DNA of 64,000 bases. Source: Aphrocallistes beatrix. Its lineage: Eukaryota; Porifera; Hexactinellida; Sceptrulophora; Aphrocallistidae. The notes below the pieces were generated by a model. The model was not told the origin of the DNA. It worked only from the letters and a program-made list of their open reading frames with translations, and did no database searches. A program made the translations under genes and the position numbers. Positions 30,008-42,700 of this stretch are shown here, piece after piece; the stretch's first letter is position 1, and every line of letters begins with the position of its first letter. The stretch is from the NCBI GenBank assembly GCA_963281255.1, contig OY725491.1:310001-374000 (forward strand), in the 5' to 3' direction.

Positions 30008-31279
30008 TCATAAACGTAAAAATTCTTGCAATAAGTGCAAAATTCTCTGTTGAACAGTGAGAATGCATCCTAATTCATCAACAAATATTCCAACTAGTGC
30101 AGAAAACTGTCCAATCTCGGACCCTTTCTCACCGAACTGAGTGAGTAGCTTCCCTTCATTGGAAAATATCTTCACTTTAGAGTCTCTACAGTCTGCTACG
30201 AAGATGTTGTGTTGCTGATCTAGACAGAAACAATTAGCAGAGTTAATGCTATCTTTTTTAACAACACATCTTGTCAGAATGCCTTCTCTAGAAAATACTT
30301 GAACTGGAAATTGTGTTTCAGTTAGCAAAATGTAAAACAATTCTTGAGATAGAGATATATCTCTGATTTGAGTATTTTGATTACAGAATTCAGTTTTGAG
30401 AAATATTCTGTTTTCTTCAATTAAATCTAGAGTTAACACTATTAGATTCAATCCCTTCCATTGACCGACATAAATATGAATATTATCTGTACAAATACCT
30501 CTTGGATCGAAACCATAAGATTTAGACTTTTCTTTCTTCTCAGTGGATTCATTCAATTTCAGAACTGCTTCACTACATTGCACGTAAATTGATTGGTTGA
30601 GGAATTGAATATTTAGTGGATATTTCATTTCTTCATCTTTCACAGATCTGATCCATTCTCCTTCTCTAGAGAAAATCTGAACTCTGTGATTCCATTGGTC
30701 AGCAACATAGATATTCTCATTCATAGGATTAGTCGCTATACCCCATGGATTAATGAGTTGATTGTCAGCATTTCCTTTATCACATTTGCCCCATTTCAGT
30801 TGATACCGAGTATCTTCATTATAAACTAGAATCTGTTGATCACAACGACACATTCTATTTATACAATCTTTCAGTTCATCCACTCTCCACGTTAACTTCA
30901 CATTAGGAATATCAATATCCATTTCGCTTTTCAATGAATCAGTTGAATCTAAAATTTCCCTTCCAATATCTGATAGTATATTCAATTTTTTGAACTTATC
31001 TTCCATCTTCTTCTTGCGGGTTTCCATCTCTTCAATTACCTCTTGAGTTTGAATTTTCTTTTCTTCTACTTTAGTAATAACTTTTTCCCAAATGTTATTC
31101 AATTCTTGGATAATTGCTTTTTCTTTCGTTTCGATAAGACTTCTCATTTCTTTGCTGACTCTTCTTACTTCCAACTTCTTCCGTTCAATCATTTCTCTAA
31201 ACGAGTTCACTTTACTCTGGAGTTTGTTACTCACTCCGATTAAACTAGCAGGACCAGATCCTGGATCTGCTGTTGCCAT
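30008..31279 (-). CDS. Coiled-coil/NHL-propeller protein
   Basis: 423 residues, complete. N-terminal constant block 1-60, coiled coil to 120 (variable part 60-118), IDIPNVKLTW and INRMCRCDQQ motifs at 122-150. The clearest NHL repeat is at about 178-212 (IYVADQWNHRVQIFSREGE) and a last one near 345-395 (FVADCRDSKVKIFSNEGK, TQFGEKG). No RING, B-box or signal peptide is seen. It is a good reference for the family because nothing is broken. Cytoplasmic scaffold or RNA/protein-binding role is inferred from the NHL fold. Confidence 0.87.
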   Translation of the reverse strand: MATADPGSGPASLIGVSNKLQSKVNSFREMIERKKLEVRRVSKEMRSLIETKEKAIIQELNNIWEKVITKVEEKKIQTQEVIEEMETRKKKMEDKFKKLNILSDIGREILDSTDSLKSEMDIDIPNVKLTWRVDELKDCINRMCRCDQQILVYNEDTRYQLKWGKCDKGNADNQLINPWGIATNPMNENIYVADQWNHRVQIFSREGEWIRSVKDEEMKYPLNIQFLNQSIYVQCSEAVLKLNESTEKKEKSKSYGFDPRGICTDNIHIYVGQWKGLNLIVLTLDLIEENRIFLKTEFCNQNTQIRDISLSQELFYILLTETQFPVQVFSREGILTRCVVKKDSINSANCFCLDQQHNIFVADCRDSKVKIFSNEGKLLTQFGEKGSEIGQFSALVGIFVDELGCILTVQQRILHLLQEFLRL

Positions 31280-31525
31280 TATAGATTCGCTATTATTTCA
31301 ATTAAGAACAGAGTACAAACAATTACAATTTATTCAATAAGAAAAGAATACAGTTTACTCACATTTATATTTCATCCTAATACACCACAAAGAAATTCTA
31401 TATCCTAGTGACTACACTTCAACCTCATTCTTAGTTTCACATTGATACTACAGTGGATGTATGCTAGAACTCTGCTATAGATTTTAGAGTATATTTAGAG
31501 TTAGTTGATTAGCTATTATAGTTCA
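31280..31525 (-). promoter_or_regulatory. Conserved 5' module of the NHL family
   Basis: Matches the modules of the other copies, with the same possible leader intron before the CGAATCTATA-ATG start context. Confidence 0.6.
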
Positions 31526-32609
31526 GTGGATTTACTTAACATTGCCAACAAGAGAATGGCAGATAGTCGCTATAGCTCTTTGAATAACATTTCTTCTCAG
31601 ATTTCTTTCTGACATATTATCCTTATCCTGTCTTCGTGTGTACTACTGACACTAAGCAGCATTTTATCACAGTGTAGTATGTGGTACAAGGATTCCAGAA
31701 CTGGAAAAAAAGTTGTACTGATTTTTTGTCAACTGTTTACTTGCTACTTCATTTTTTCTTCCATTTAGTTTCAGTTTATCTACTCACTACTTAATTTTAC
31801 TTGCTACCTATTTTTCGACAGGCATATATTTGGATATAGTGAAGAAATTATTGATCATATAGTGTAAGGTCGAAACGAGTCTGCATGTAGCGATATGCAA
31901 AAATATTTAAGTATTTCAGAATCAAGAAATTCTTAATGATACCATGTCCAATTTCTTAAGGTGTCCGCGAAATTTACTCGCTACAATTTTTTGCCCGCCA
32001 TTCAAAATATTTACTTACTACCTTTTATTTTCCTCCAAAAAAAGGTAGTAAGTAGCAAGTAAATCCCTGGTCATATCTATTAATGAGGATACATTTCTAT
32101 AGAAATTCAATATGATATTTATTCCAATATAGTCATTCTACAAATCTAGTCGTGTTTGAAACTTTTCCTAATTGCTAGGACGAATGTTTTCAGGAATTAA
32201 GATTTAATTGAGTAAATTTTCTAAGATTTAAGAAAATAATTTAAGCTAAAATTGGTTTCACTGGTTTGTTACGATCGTTTGACTATACAGTTTCTGTCAT
32301 TTGAGATTCCATCTGTGAGTGTACGACTAGAATCCTACTTGAGTCATAATGCACTAAAATATAAGATTTTAGCAATGACAATAACCTAAAGAGACAATAA
32401 GCGCACTTGTATTATCAAATGTGTGATTCCAACCTACTACGTAATTAGATTCCGCTCGAACCCACATAACAGATGCTAATAATCAAGATACAATGGAACT
32501 TCAGTGTTGAAATCCTAGGTATATGGCGTAAAAATGAATGGGATAGGAATGGAATGAACATATTTCTTGCGAACAATAGCCTTTCTAGTGGGCATGACAT
32601 TTTGCACTT
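31526..32609. other. Gene-free interval
   Basis: No gene. TTTACTTGCTACYT motifs recur (about 31735, 31790, 32010) with their inverse TAGTAAGTAGCAAGTAAAT near 32044. This suggests a decayed foldback element of about 300 bp whose ends I cannot fix. Confidence 0.45.
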
Positions 32610-32979
32610 GGGTATGCCTAATTTCGGGACGAGACGGGATCCTGTCCCGGGAATTAGGTATCTTAACCCGTTCCGTCCGGGAAATTAGGCATCCTAACTA
32701 GGAGCGTAGCCAGTGGCGCTGACAAGGGCCTGCCAGGGGCTACGCTCCGTCTTAACTGGGCCTGCAGAAACATTTTCTGGGCCTGCAGGATATTTAGTGG
32801 GCCTGCGGACAGGCCCTGTAGGCCCATTGGCTACGCCTATGATCCTAATCCGTCCCTGAAATTTGGTACCTTTTCAGTCCCGTCTCGGAGATTAGGCATC
32901 TTGACTCGTCCCGTTCGGGAAATTAGGTATCTAGATTTTCCGAGACGGTCCCGTCCCGTCCTGGAAATTAGGCATACCC
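32610..32979. mobile_element. Mutator-like MITE with 9-bp target duplication, interrupted
   Basis: Perfect 16-bp inverted ends GGGTATGCCTAATTTC / GAAATTAGGCATACCC; interior of GGGACGRGACG and AATTAGGTATC blocks. Flanks TTTGCACTT and TTTGCATTT match 8 of 9. Same family as 24835-24927. It is split by the insertion at 32699-32841. Confidence 0.7.
32699..32841. mobile_element. Nested hAT-type MITE (GGCGTAGCCA family)
   Basis: 143 bp inside the Mutator-like MITE. Ends TAGGAGCGTAGCCAGTGG and, reversed, CATAGGCGTAGCCAATGG; flanks ATCCTAAC and ATCCTAAT form an 8-bp near-duplication, as for hAT elements. The interior repeats GGGCCTGC. Confidence 0.6.
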
Positions 32980-33040
32980 TTTGCATTTCCATTCCTCAAT
33001 ATTTTATGTTCCATTTTAGGAGGTTTTTATAACACGTGTA

Positions 33041-33225
33041 CAGTCAGGGTCGCTTATTGTGAACCACCAGGAAACCAAAAAATCTGTTCATAATAGAGAT
33101 ACTTCATATTAAGTGAACTTGATTCAATATAAATCCAATCTAAAAAGTGAAATTGGGACCAGGAGGTTAGTTCATAATAAACGAATGTTCATATTAAGCG
33201 GGTTTATAATATGCGACCCTGACTG
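33041..33225. mobile_element. MITE, CAGTCAGGGTCGC family (copy 1)
   Basis: Inverted ends CAGTCAGGGTCGC / GCGACCCTGACTG, TA on both sides, 185 bp. It shares GAATGTTCATATTAAGCG and GGGACCAGGAGGTTAG with copies at 41372 and 48872. Tc1/mariner-type MITE. Confidence 0.75.
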
Positions 33226-33399
33226 TACTTCATTTTACTTCTAAAATTTCAACCCACTCGAAATAATCCTAGTATCCATAGTCCAGAATAGTAATCTCAA
33301 ATAATCTTAATGATTACAATAATTATGCTCCAACAAAGTACGCACTTAACAATCACATAGAATATCAGATAATATCACAGTAATAGGCCTTCAATCTCA

Positions 33400-35804
33400 C
33401 TATTGAACGAAAGCGGAGAACGGATTGGTCGTCGAGTAGGATTTCGGTTGAGGATTGGGTTTCTGTGGCATTAGTCCCATGAATGGATTGTTCATGACTG
33501 CTGGAGCTGAGATCTTACGTGATGCTGCGACTTCGAAATCTGAAGGAAGAGATTTGACGCAATCTAAAAATATATACATTAATTCTAAAATTGTATACAT
33601 TATTTGATACAGTCGCTTAATAGGGTCACATCGGTCAGAGGACATTTTGTCCCGATTAAGCGGAGGACCCTATTAACCGAAAATATTTTGTATTAGTTTC
33701 TATGTGTGAGAGCTATTCCGGTACTGCCAAAAGTGGCCCGATTAAGCGGTTGACCAGATTATAAACAGTGACCCTATTAAGCGGAGTCGACTGTATATCC
33801 ACTTTTTGATTGGATAAAGGCCACATTGTGAACTTTGTTACTACAGAATTATATGTCTGAAAAACTTCTGAGAAACTTTAGTGTTTCTGTATTATGTTAT
33901 GGTTAGTCAGCTGTTCAAAAATAGTCATTTGATTGATTCTCAGAGTGGAATTTAGTGGCATATTGAGAAGAACTAATTAAATTAGAGAATACGTACCTAT
34001 ACCGTACAATAAAAATAACATCCCAGTTCTAGATACAGAAATATATTGCACATTTTCACAAACGTATACCGCCAAATATAAATGAATTGCTAGTGCTTAC
34101 TCTACAGGAGTGGCAGAATTAGAATTTCATCCATCCATTACTCATCAGGCACCTGGCTTGTAATTCAGATGCATAATTAAGAGCTAAAATTACCCTTACA
34201 TATGAATATAAATTTATGCATCAATTTCTCTGTATTTTCAATTGAGTTAAATTACCATGTGGTACAAGTAACTATGATGGAGAATCACATGATGGTGGAA
34301 TGTACATCATATTCCTATATAGTTTTTATGACTTGTTGTTTGGGGGAAATAGAGGCACATTAATACATACTGATGGTGTTTAACTGCTACTACGTAAGGA
34401 AACTTTAACTTTTACTATTCAGGAGAGCTATTTTAAACTATTTACTGTCATTTGTATCTAAAATTAGAACTAACCTTGTTCAAAATTTCCAAATGGGTTG
34501 ACTTCTTGCTTCGAATAATTCTTATTGGCTTTCTTTGAAGCCACAGCATTCCCCCGCCCGGAATAGAAATCCTGTAGCTCCAACAAATCTTGATGCAAGC
34601 CGTACTTCACCATTAAATCCGGCACTGACTTCTGTTTCAGGTTGGGTTTCGCTCTGACGGACATATTAGGACTGGAAGGGCTACTTTTCGGTGCGTCTTT
34701 CAGGGGCAATTTTATCAAATCACTCGCATCGCTCTTCGTTTCAGTTGCAGTTTCAAACTGGACTGGAAAGAGTAACCCATAGCTTAGGCCTTTAACCGGC
34801 CCGCGGTTTTTTTCCGGTGGAGGCGACAAACTTTCAAAACTCTCGGGACTCGAATTATCAGCAATCCTCATTTCAGGGACGGACTGTTGTTTCCTGTAAG
34901 CTCCTGGGAGGGGCTGTTTGTACGCATTTTTTGCCGGAGAACCGATTGGTTTAGGCAAAGAAGGGACTTTATTATTTTCTGGGCTTTTGTTTGTTTGCAT
35001 CGACTTTATATGTACATCCATGGTGGCTACCATATCTGTCCTGCACTTCGAGTAAGAATTGAAATCTGAAAACTCTATTCCCACTTCCTGAGCTTCTGCA
35101 AAGATTCCTTTGATGACGTCATTCACCGACAGACAGTACTTATAGAATTCGAATGCTTGTTTCGCTTTGACATGCTCGAGGTCGAAGAAAACTTCAATCA
35201 GGATCATAACGCCTTCATTCAAGAACTGATAAAGCTCTGTGAGGTCTTTGAAAATGCGCGAAAATGACGTCAACACGAGTCCAGAGCGCAGGTCATTCTC
35301 TTTCGGGTTGAAAAGTACGATGTCTTGAATGAGCTGCCTCAGATGCATCAAGTGCTCGAAAACGCGGGAGGATTTTATCGTGCGTAGAAAGCCGAACTGT
35401 CCCCTTCTGACTCGGCAATAATCGAAACCGGCGCTGTTGTAGATTTGTAGTTTGGACTCGAGGAAGTTGGAATGGTTCTGTAAGAACCTAATCGCCGTGT
35501 GCTCGCTATATGGAAACTTCCTTATGTTGAGAAAATCTGGATTTTTCGCACTGATATTCTGTAAAAACCGTTCATTCCCTTTCTGTATTAGGTAGTGGAG
35601 GGTAATGATGGCTTTGTAACACGTTATCCAACTATTCGATTGCAGTCTCTCTACCAATGGGTTTGAAACTTCGTCTAGGTTAGCTTCTTTCATGTTTATT
35701 CGCTGCAAGAGAGTGTCAAGATGTTTCTGCTTGGGTGAAAACATTTCATTGGAAGTAGCCTTCATTACAGCTGTATAATAGAGATTCAATGACTTGAACG
35801 CCAT
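33400..35804 (-). CDS. PICALM: AP180/CALM-type clathrin assembly protein (ANTH domain), two exons
   Basis: Exon 1 is 35804-34475 and exon 2 is 33563-33400; joined in phase they give 497 residues. Residues 1-280 form the ANTH domain. KATSNEMFSPKQKH (about 15-28) fits the PI(4,5)P2-binding pattern K-x9-K-x-K-H of CALM/AP180. The tail carries a DLLELQ clathrin-box-like motif and three NPF motifs (EH-domain ligands), the last two in exon 2. The protein recruits clathrin to plasma-membrane PI(4,5)P2 and sorts small SNAREs in the family. Tail shorter than vertebrate PICALM. It is equally related to PICALM and SNAP91. The intron (33564-34474) contains a MITE. Confidence 0.93.
33610..33793. mobile_element. 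MITE, CAGTCGACTCCGC family (copy 1, in adaptor gene intron)
   Basis: TA-flanked; right end GCGGAGTCGACTG intact, left end shortened to CAGTCGC. Internal CCCTATTAACCGAAAATATT and AGTGGCCCGATTAAGCGG are shared with copies at 37639, 43385 and 55587. Orientation opposite to nothing in particular; it lies wholly in the intron. Confidence 0.75.
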
Positions 35805-35871
35805 GCTGAGTTGATAAAGATGAGCTTAATTGCCTACTATTGAATCTCAAATTTCTCGTCCCTTTTATACT

Positions 35872-35879
35872 ACTAGGAA
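35872..35879 (-). promoter_or_regulatory. TATA box of the AP180-like gene
   Basis: Minus-strand TATAAAAG, 68 bp before the ATG, implying a leader of roughly 40 nt. Confidence 0.65.
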
Positions 35880-36577
35880 GAATGAGCTGGTGTATTCGGT
35901 TACAACGCTGTTATTAATGTAAGTAGTTTTAGCTAAGATCTCTATTCAATATCTTACTTAATCTGATTCATTATAATAATAACATGCATTCACCGATTGA
36001 ACTGATTAGACATAAATAATATTTGTTTATCAATTTCCCAAGATGATCTAATAACGAATTATTATGTTAATTCGTAAACGAACAAACAAACAAACAAATT
36101 TGTATATTCTATCCTTATTTACCTGTATTAAAGATTTCTGGAATTATTACATATATTCGGTGGTATATTTGGGTATTTTAAGTTGTTTGATCTGAGTGGG
36201 TATTATAGTATGCTATATCCCTTAAAATAACTCAATATAAGCATTTGGTCATCACTGAATTATGAAGCAATGTCTCAATGAAATTCAGCGTCTGTCTGTC
36301 TGTGTACCAGAAAGTATTGAATGCATACATGTATGATTTTACTACATTCGATATGTCCCCTTGATGAATTTTCTCAATTCGCTCTAGATTCTAGCCAATC
36401 GAATTGCGTGTATCTTATCCCAGATAAAGAAGTTTGAGATCTATTGTTTTATTCATGTTTATATGTTTAATCATGCGTACAAGTAAGGTGTTTGGATCAA
36501 CAAACACAAATAAACAAACAAACAAATATAAAAATAAAGTGTTTATGGATCTAAATTCGATAAAAGGGATTCTATTA
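35880..36577. other. Intergenic space between adaptor gene and plexin stop
   Basis: About 700 bp with (CAAA)n tracts near 36075 and 36505; no other feature seen. Both neighbours are on the minus strand, so this holds the plexin 3' UTR and the adaptor promoter. Confidence 0.6.
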
Positions 36578-36739
36578 TTATATTTTTTCATATTGGTTGT
36601 TGTTGTTGTTGTTGATTTGAGGTGTGCTGTTGCTGAATGTATTGCTATCTTTGACGTCATCAAATTGCTTCTGCTGTAGCACATCTTGGAAATGTCCAGC
36701 CAATGAATTGTGTCCATTGTCTGCCAGGCTCTGATATAA
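36578..36739 (-). CDS. Plexin exon 31 (C-terminus)
   Basis: Phase-0 acceptor; 53 codons and TAA. Ends in a low-complexity [12 protein letters not shown] tail not typical of plexins; no PDZ-binding motif is seen. Confidence 0.85.
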   Translation of the reverse strand, partial: LYQSLADNGHNSLAGHFQDVLQQKQFDDVKDSNTFSNSTPQINNNNNNQYEKI

Positions 36740-39700
36740 CTGTGAGAATTGTGGTTATTAATATAATAGATTCGATTGGTTACTCAGAAATTATTAATAT
36801 TCACTTAGTTCCATATGGAACCTGATCGAATCAACCAATGGAAGACAGTCAATAATTCATTTGGCTATACGGCTAGATCTCGATGAGATTCGAGACATCT
36901 TAATATGTTATTCAACCACATTACAAATTGGTTCTGGATTACTATACCATATTTCAATTGAACTGTATTTGTATTGTTCTATAACTGAAATAAGCTGGTT
37001 ACTTTAAAATGATTTTTTCAGCATTTAATTAACAGTAGAATGCCCACTGGGACACAGTGTCCCCGATATCGCGGATGTCTCCCAGCCATTTTCTATGTCA
37101 CTGAAGCCATAAAAGTGCTGGGCATTCTACAGTTAAGAATCAAAATCCCCCTTTTCCCCAAAATCCCATAAATTCGAGTCAAAAGAATTGAAGATACTAC
37201 ACATCTCTATCCCAAGCTACTGATATATTAGTACATACTGGTTGTGAGTAGTTTCTTGCGTAGTGAAAGAGTTGTAGGAGAGCTCTGTTTTGATCGAAAA
37301 TATCTGTTTTTCTGAGATTCTAAAAATAGAAATTTTAGTAATTTAAATTGTTTAGGAATTGAATACAATTGGATTAGAATAAGAGTTTTAGAAAGTTATT
37401 CTAAAATTAGAACTGATTATACCTGGGAGAGTGTATTCATTTCTTCTCTCATGTCATCTTCACTAACTTTTGGGAGTTTCTTGATGTCGTCATAAAAACT
37501 AACAAACAAGACATAAGCGATGCAATAAACAAACAAACAAACAAACAAACAAACAAACAAACAAACAAACAAACCTATTATTGTACATATAAATAAATCA
37601 ATTTAATTGTTATAGTATCCAAAAACAGAATTTAAATACAGTCGACTCCGCTTAGTCAATAGGGTCACATCCAGGCTTTCATCCAGGCGTACTGGGCGCG
37701 GCTAGAGGCGCGTATTTGATCCCATGGATCATAATTAGGCGTATGAATTTTTGGGGCTAGGCGCGCGGCATACGCCTACTTAGGCGCGTTGCTTAAAACA
37801 TATATAAAATTGCTATATAAAAATGAGTCTAGGCGCGTCGAAAAATGGTGACGTCCATCTAGGCGTATGACTTTGGAAAGCTGGATGAAACCCTGGTCAC
37901 ATCGGTCAGAGGGCATTTTGTCCCGATTAAGCGGAGAACCCTATTAACCGAAAATATTATGAGAGCTATTCCGGTCCTACCAAAAGTGGCCCGATTAAAC
38001 AGTGACCCTATTAAGCGGAGTTGATTGTTTTTCGCATTATGGGATAACCCAAAAGATTCTTCTGTTTCAATGCGCTATCGTAGAGTTAACGCAATGTGGC
38101 ATTCTCAATACCCCAATGAGGGTTGTCTACTAGCAGGTTTTCATTAGACCACTTTTTTTCGGATTTTGTCCCAAACGGACAATTTCAAACCTAGTGGCTA
38201 AGGTCCAGAGCATACGCTGAGATTACTCACATAATGCTAGTATTAAGTTTGCTGTATAGACTCTACGATACATATTTTATTTGGTAATAATACTCAATAA
38301 TAAAGTCATTCTCTATGCTATTTCAATTGTAGCGTAGTAGCATATTTAGTTAATTAACACATAACTCCAACTTATCGCATCAAAATGCCAGAACCTGATA
38401 TCTCCCAATTAATCAATTATTAATCGTTGCCACAGGAATGTGTTGCGTCTTTCCGGTTTAAGCTATTTTTAACGCGGGGAATACAAGTCCATACAAGTTA
38501 ATTACTATAAATAGCAAAGTGCATCGGGGTTAATAATAGAGACACTTAGATACAGCACATAACATTGTATCAACTCACTTGGCGACTTTCTGTTTGTAAG
38601 TTCTAACTTCTTTGGCGTACAAGAGTTTGCTCGTTGGAGAGTCTTTATTCAGTTTGGTATGACTGACAGAAAAACTGTCCATAAAAGTCTAAAATAGCAC
38701 AGAATGTAAACAACGCCTTGTACCAGTTCAATTTGTTTACAAAACATTTACCTGTGCGACTACTAGTAAACAGGAATCCATTGTGGAAGATTTATGCACG
38801 CTAAAAATAAACTCAGGGTTCTTAATCAGGTTAACCCAGAATCTCAGAGCTAGGCTATTGTTCTTCCAAGTGTGGATGATATCTTGATCCATAATGCCAT
38901 TCTTAATGGCCTGTTCTTCAAGCATGTCGAAGAAGTATTGGATAGCCAATGGGAAGCCTTCTTTCTCATCGTTAACTTCCAAAATGCTCTCAATGAGATC
39001 GTTGACGAATTTCTGAAGCACATTCTAAATATAGTAACATTATTATAGTAGTGTTCCATAAGGTTTTGATACTAGAACTCAGCTGAAAATGCACATTTTA
39101 CACATTTTAATGTAGATTTTGCTATGCAAACTTTCCAAATAACTCTGTTTAGTTTGAGCGAATAGAATTCACACCAAGATGAAATACCAATGTGTAAAAT
39201 AGGTTGCTATTATATTACAATAAAGTCATATAGAGAAGGAAACTGAAATTTCAACAGTTCAAAGATATAATGCATCAGCTGTACCTTGCTGTAGAGAAGT
39301 CTGTGTAGATAGACCTCTGATGCCATCTTGTCTTTCAAGGAATGTGAGCTCATGTCTACGTGATCTGGCTTGTTCTAAAAAAAGACATCATAATTGCAAT
39401 TCTATTGGCTGAGTTAACCGGAACTAAAAGCGGAACCAATATTTGATAGTTTCAATTCGCATTTATTCCTGAATAAACTTTTTCCTGTTTTTCCGTTTTA
39501 AGATGTACAATGTGTATAATTCCTTGTGAGATGATTGGTTAATTTCTATATGATGCTGGCTTATATTTATTAATAGCATTCCTTTACCTCGGAACCGTCG
39601 TTATAGAAGTAAGTGTAACCATTACGGAGAGGAAATGGATGTGATTATACATTCCAGATATAGAAACGAATTCTAATTATGTGATAGGAAATGAATTTTG

Positions 39701-42700
39701 ACAAATTGTGATTTGAATAAGATTTTGAATTGCTTCATTGTTGTAACAGAAATTGAACGTTTTAATGTAATATCCTTCCTTTCTTTTGAGAAATCTCGTC
39801 GATAACCACCAAAATTTAACGATAAATCACCAAATTCCGAGGCTTGGTGGCTAACTAAGTCACTAAATTTTATGAAGTTCTGGCCTATTTGGATACTTGC
39901 CAACTGTCCCGCTTTTGGCGGGACATCTCGCTTTTTTCACTCTTCTATTGAGCTAATCTTCACGAGTGTCCCGCTTTAACATGAAATCTCCTCATTATGT
40001 CCGCTTTTTTTATTCTATGTATAATCGTTTTCTATTACGTCCCGTCATGTCCCACGAAATTCAACGCTGCGTCCCGCTTTTATCATGGCTCGAGCAATGG
40101 AAGAAATGCTTATATATTCTTGTCTAAAATATTAAAAATCAATTCACTAAAATAAGAATAAATCTAAGCAATCCTTCAATGCCATCTAATCTAATCTAAT
40201 TAATCTTCATAATTCCAGTAAGCATTTTCTTTTCAGATGCAATTGCATTAGGAATATTGTGGTGATTCAGAATTCATAAATTAGCAGATAATTTGAGATT
40301 TTATTGAACATTACCATTAGAATTAGTGAGTATACATACAACATATGCTCTATATGAGTCTACAACTTTTGAGGTAAATTAAATGCACTTTTTGCAAGGA
40401 AATCATTCTATTTCTGGATGCAAATTAACTTTCTACTCTATTGATAATCGTATTTAAATTCTAACTCACAAGATGCCATATGTTCCCATTGATAGATGTG
40501 TCAGATTTAGCATCCTTGGTGTCAAATGCTACTATCAGAGTTCCCGTATAGTCACCTATCATGATTAAATATATTAAAATGGGAGAGCCAATAGAAAGGT
40601 TTATATAAATAGATTTGCTTACACTTCGAGGGTTCTTTGCGAGGTATAAGTTGGAAATGGGCGCCACTCTCAATCTAAAAATATAATAAATAAATTATAA
40701 GTTTGTAAATAGAACAATATCAATTGACGAATTAGATTCGTAGTTCTAGAATATTTATCGAGGTGTGAAAAATGTGTACCACCATAAAGCCAATCCTTAT
40801 GGGAGGAGCTGCACTAAGAATTGGATATTTTTAGTTACGTAAACAACTCTAGCATTTAATAGAATCTACAGTTTGTGTCATATTAATATATAAGCCTTTT
40901 TATCCAGTTTTTACTATGGAAGATGTCTGTGTGTTTAATTTATGCTGACAAGGAATTTTATAAATAGATACAGCTAAGTACTATTGAAGCAGTAGTGAGG
41001 TAATTACAATATTTATTGCATACTTTATAATGGTGTAGAGTGTTGACTCTGTTCCATCCTTTCTCGCATTCGCTGCTCGAGTCAAAATCCCTCAAAATCA
41101 GCGGCGTAACTCCAAATCTGTTCCTTGTGTGTTCTAGATTGGTGAGACATGGCATTAAATGGCAGTGAAATTAGATTATTCAGACAGTCGTAAATAATTC
41201 TAAAATTAGAATACAAATTATGTTTCAAAAGTTTCATGGCTTGTTGTTGAAAATTATACAATTCTCCTACCGAAATTTGGAAATCGTCATTGAATGAATA
41301 TATTCGGGTTTAATACTATTTAAGAAATAGGTTGTAATTGTCTAAAAGGTCCCTAAAATATTTGTAAAATACAGTCAAGGTCGCTTATTATGAACATTCG
41401 TTTATTATGAACTAACCTCCTGGTCCCAATTTCATTTTTAGATAGGATTTGTATTGAATCAAGTTCGCTTATTATGAAGTATCTCTATTATGAACAGATT
41501 TTTTGATCCCCTGGTGGTTCACAATAAGCGACCCTGACTGTAGAGAAAAGTTATTCTTTATTAAAGTCATTTCTTTCCAAGGGCTACTATACCTTGTGAT
41601 CAGAAAAATGAATCTTTATTTAAGTTCAGTCCATGAAATCAAGATAATGATTGGCTACATTATTCAATGAATATTAGTGTATTCCACTCGATCTGATTCG
41701 AGCTAAATTGCTGAATAATATTTGCAGTAGATACGTCTCTATGAACTCGATTCAATTCCTTCCGAAATTCAATCTACTGCACACACATCCTACCCAATAC
41801 ACTCATATTGACATGATTTGCACTCTCCAACCAGCTAAGCAACCTAACTCAAGTCTCAACTTCCTATCATTATTTAAATCATGTACAACCTCTCTCTCGA
41901 CGTATGTAATGGTAATGGAAATATGATATTGTTATTGAGAAGGTCTGTGGGAACTTAGTACTAAACTGTCGTAACTAATTGTAATCAGTTTGAATGGCTC
42001 GTAAAATGCTTTGTGCACAAAAACCAAGAAATCTAGAGATTTAGATAGCTAGCTGTAAATAAGCTGTTATGGAGCAAGAAAAAGGTATTAAAATCTTGTT
42101 TCGATATTCAGAATATTCAAATAATAATATCCTTAAATGAGAAGTTATTTGAAACGTGTTTTGCGTCATGTGATGTCAACATATATTAGAACATAATGGA
42201 TGGACCAAATCGATTAAAATAATTACATATTTAAAATAACCAATCAAAATACTGCACCTAAATTCCATATATGGAATGTGGAATTTGATCCTGTAGATAT
42301 TTATAATTATAGCTAAGATGCTAATATATCAGATAATGCATACATGTATTTGATATATAATTCGTCTGCTCGCATTTCTTTCATATAGTGACTAAGATTA
42401 AATTTATCTACGAAAAATGTGTCCATTCTTACCTAAATCCACTTCAAACATCGAAGGTCTTTCAGTAACTGGGCGTCCCTATATTAAACAACAAATTTAA
42501 GAATTAGTTCAATATTATAATCAAATAAATTACGTACAAATATGGATATCTATGTAGTATTATCATTTTAGAAGAATGTAATTACTATTAATAATCAAAC
42601 TAATGGTTATAAGCAGTGAATTCCGCTAAATTCTTTTCTTCCAACTCAAAAACCTTAGATAAAAGTAACTTCTGCGTCATATTGCCTTACATGGAAGTTC

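Noticed and set aside
32620-32700. GC-rich CCCG/CGGG blocks as a CpG-island promoter
   Set aside because: Inverted ends and a flanking 9-bp duplication show it is a MITE; no transcription unit starts there.
34887-35069. Plus-strand frame in the AP180-like gene
   Set aside because: Antisense to a well-supported exon.
41708-41926. Plus-strand 72-codon frame in plexin intron 23
   Set aside because: No family features, no promoter, inside an intron.
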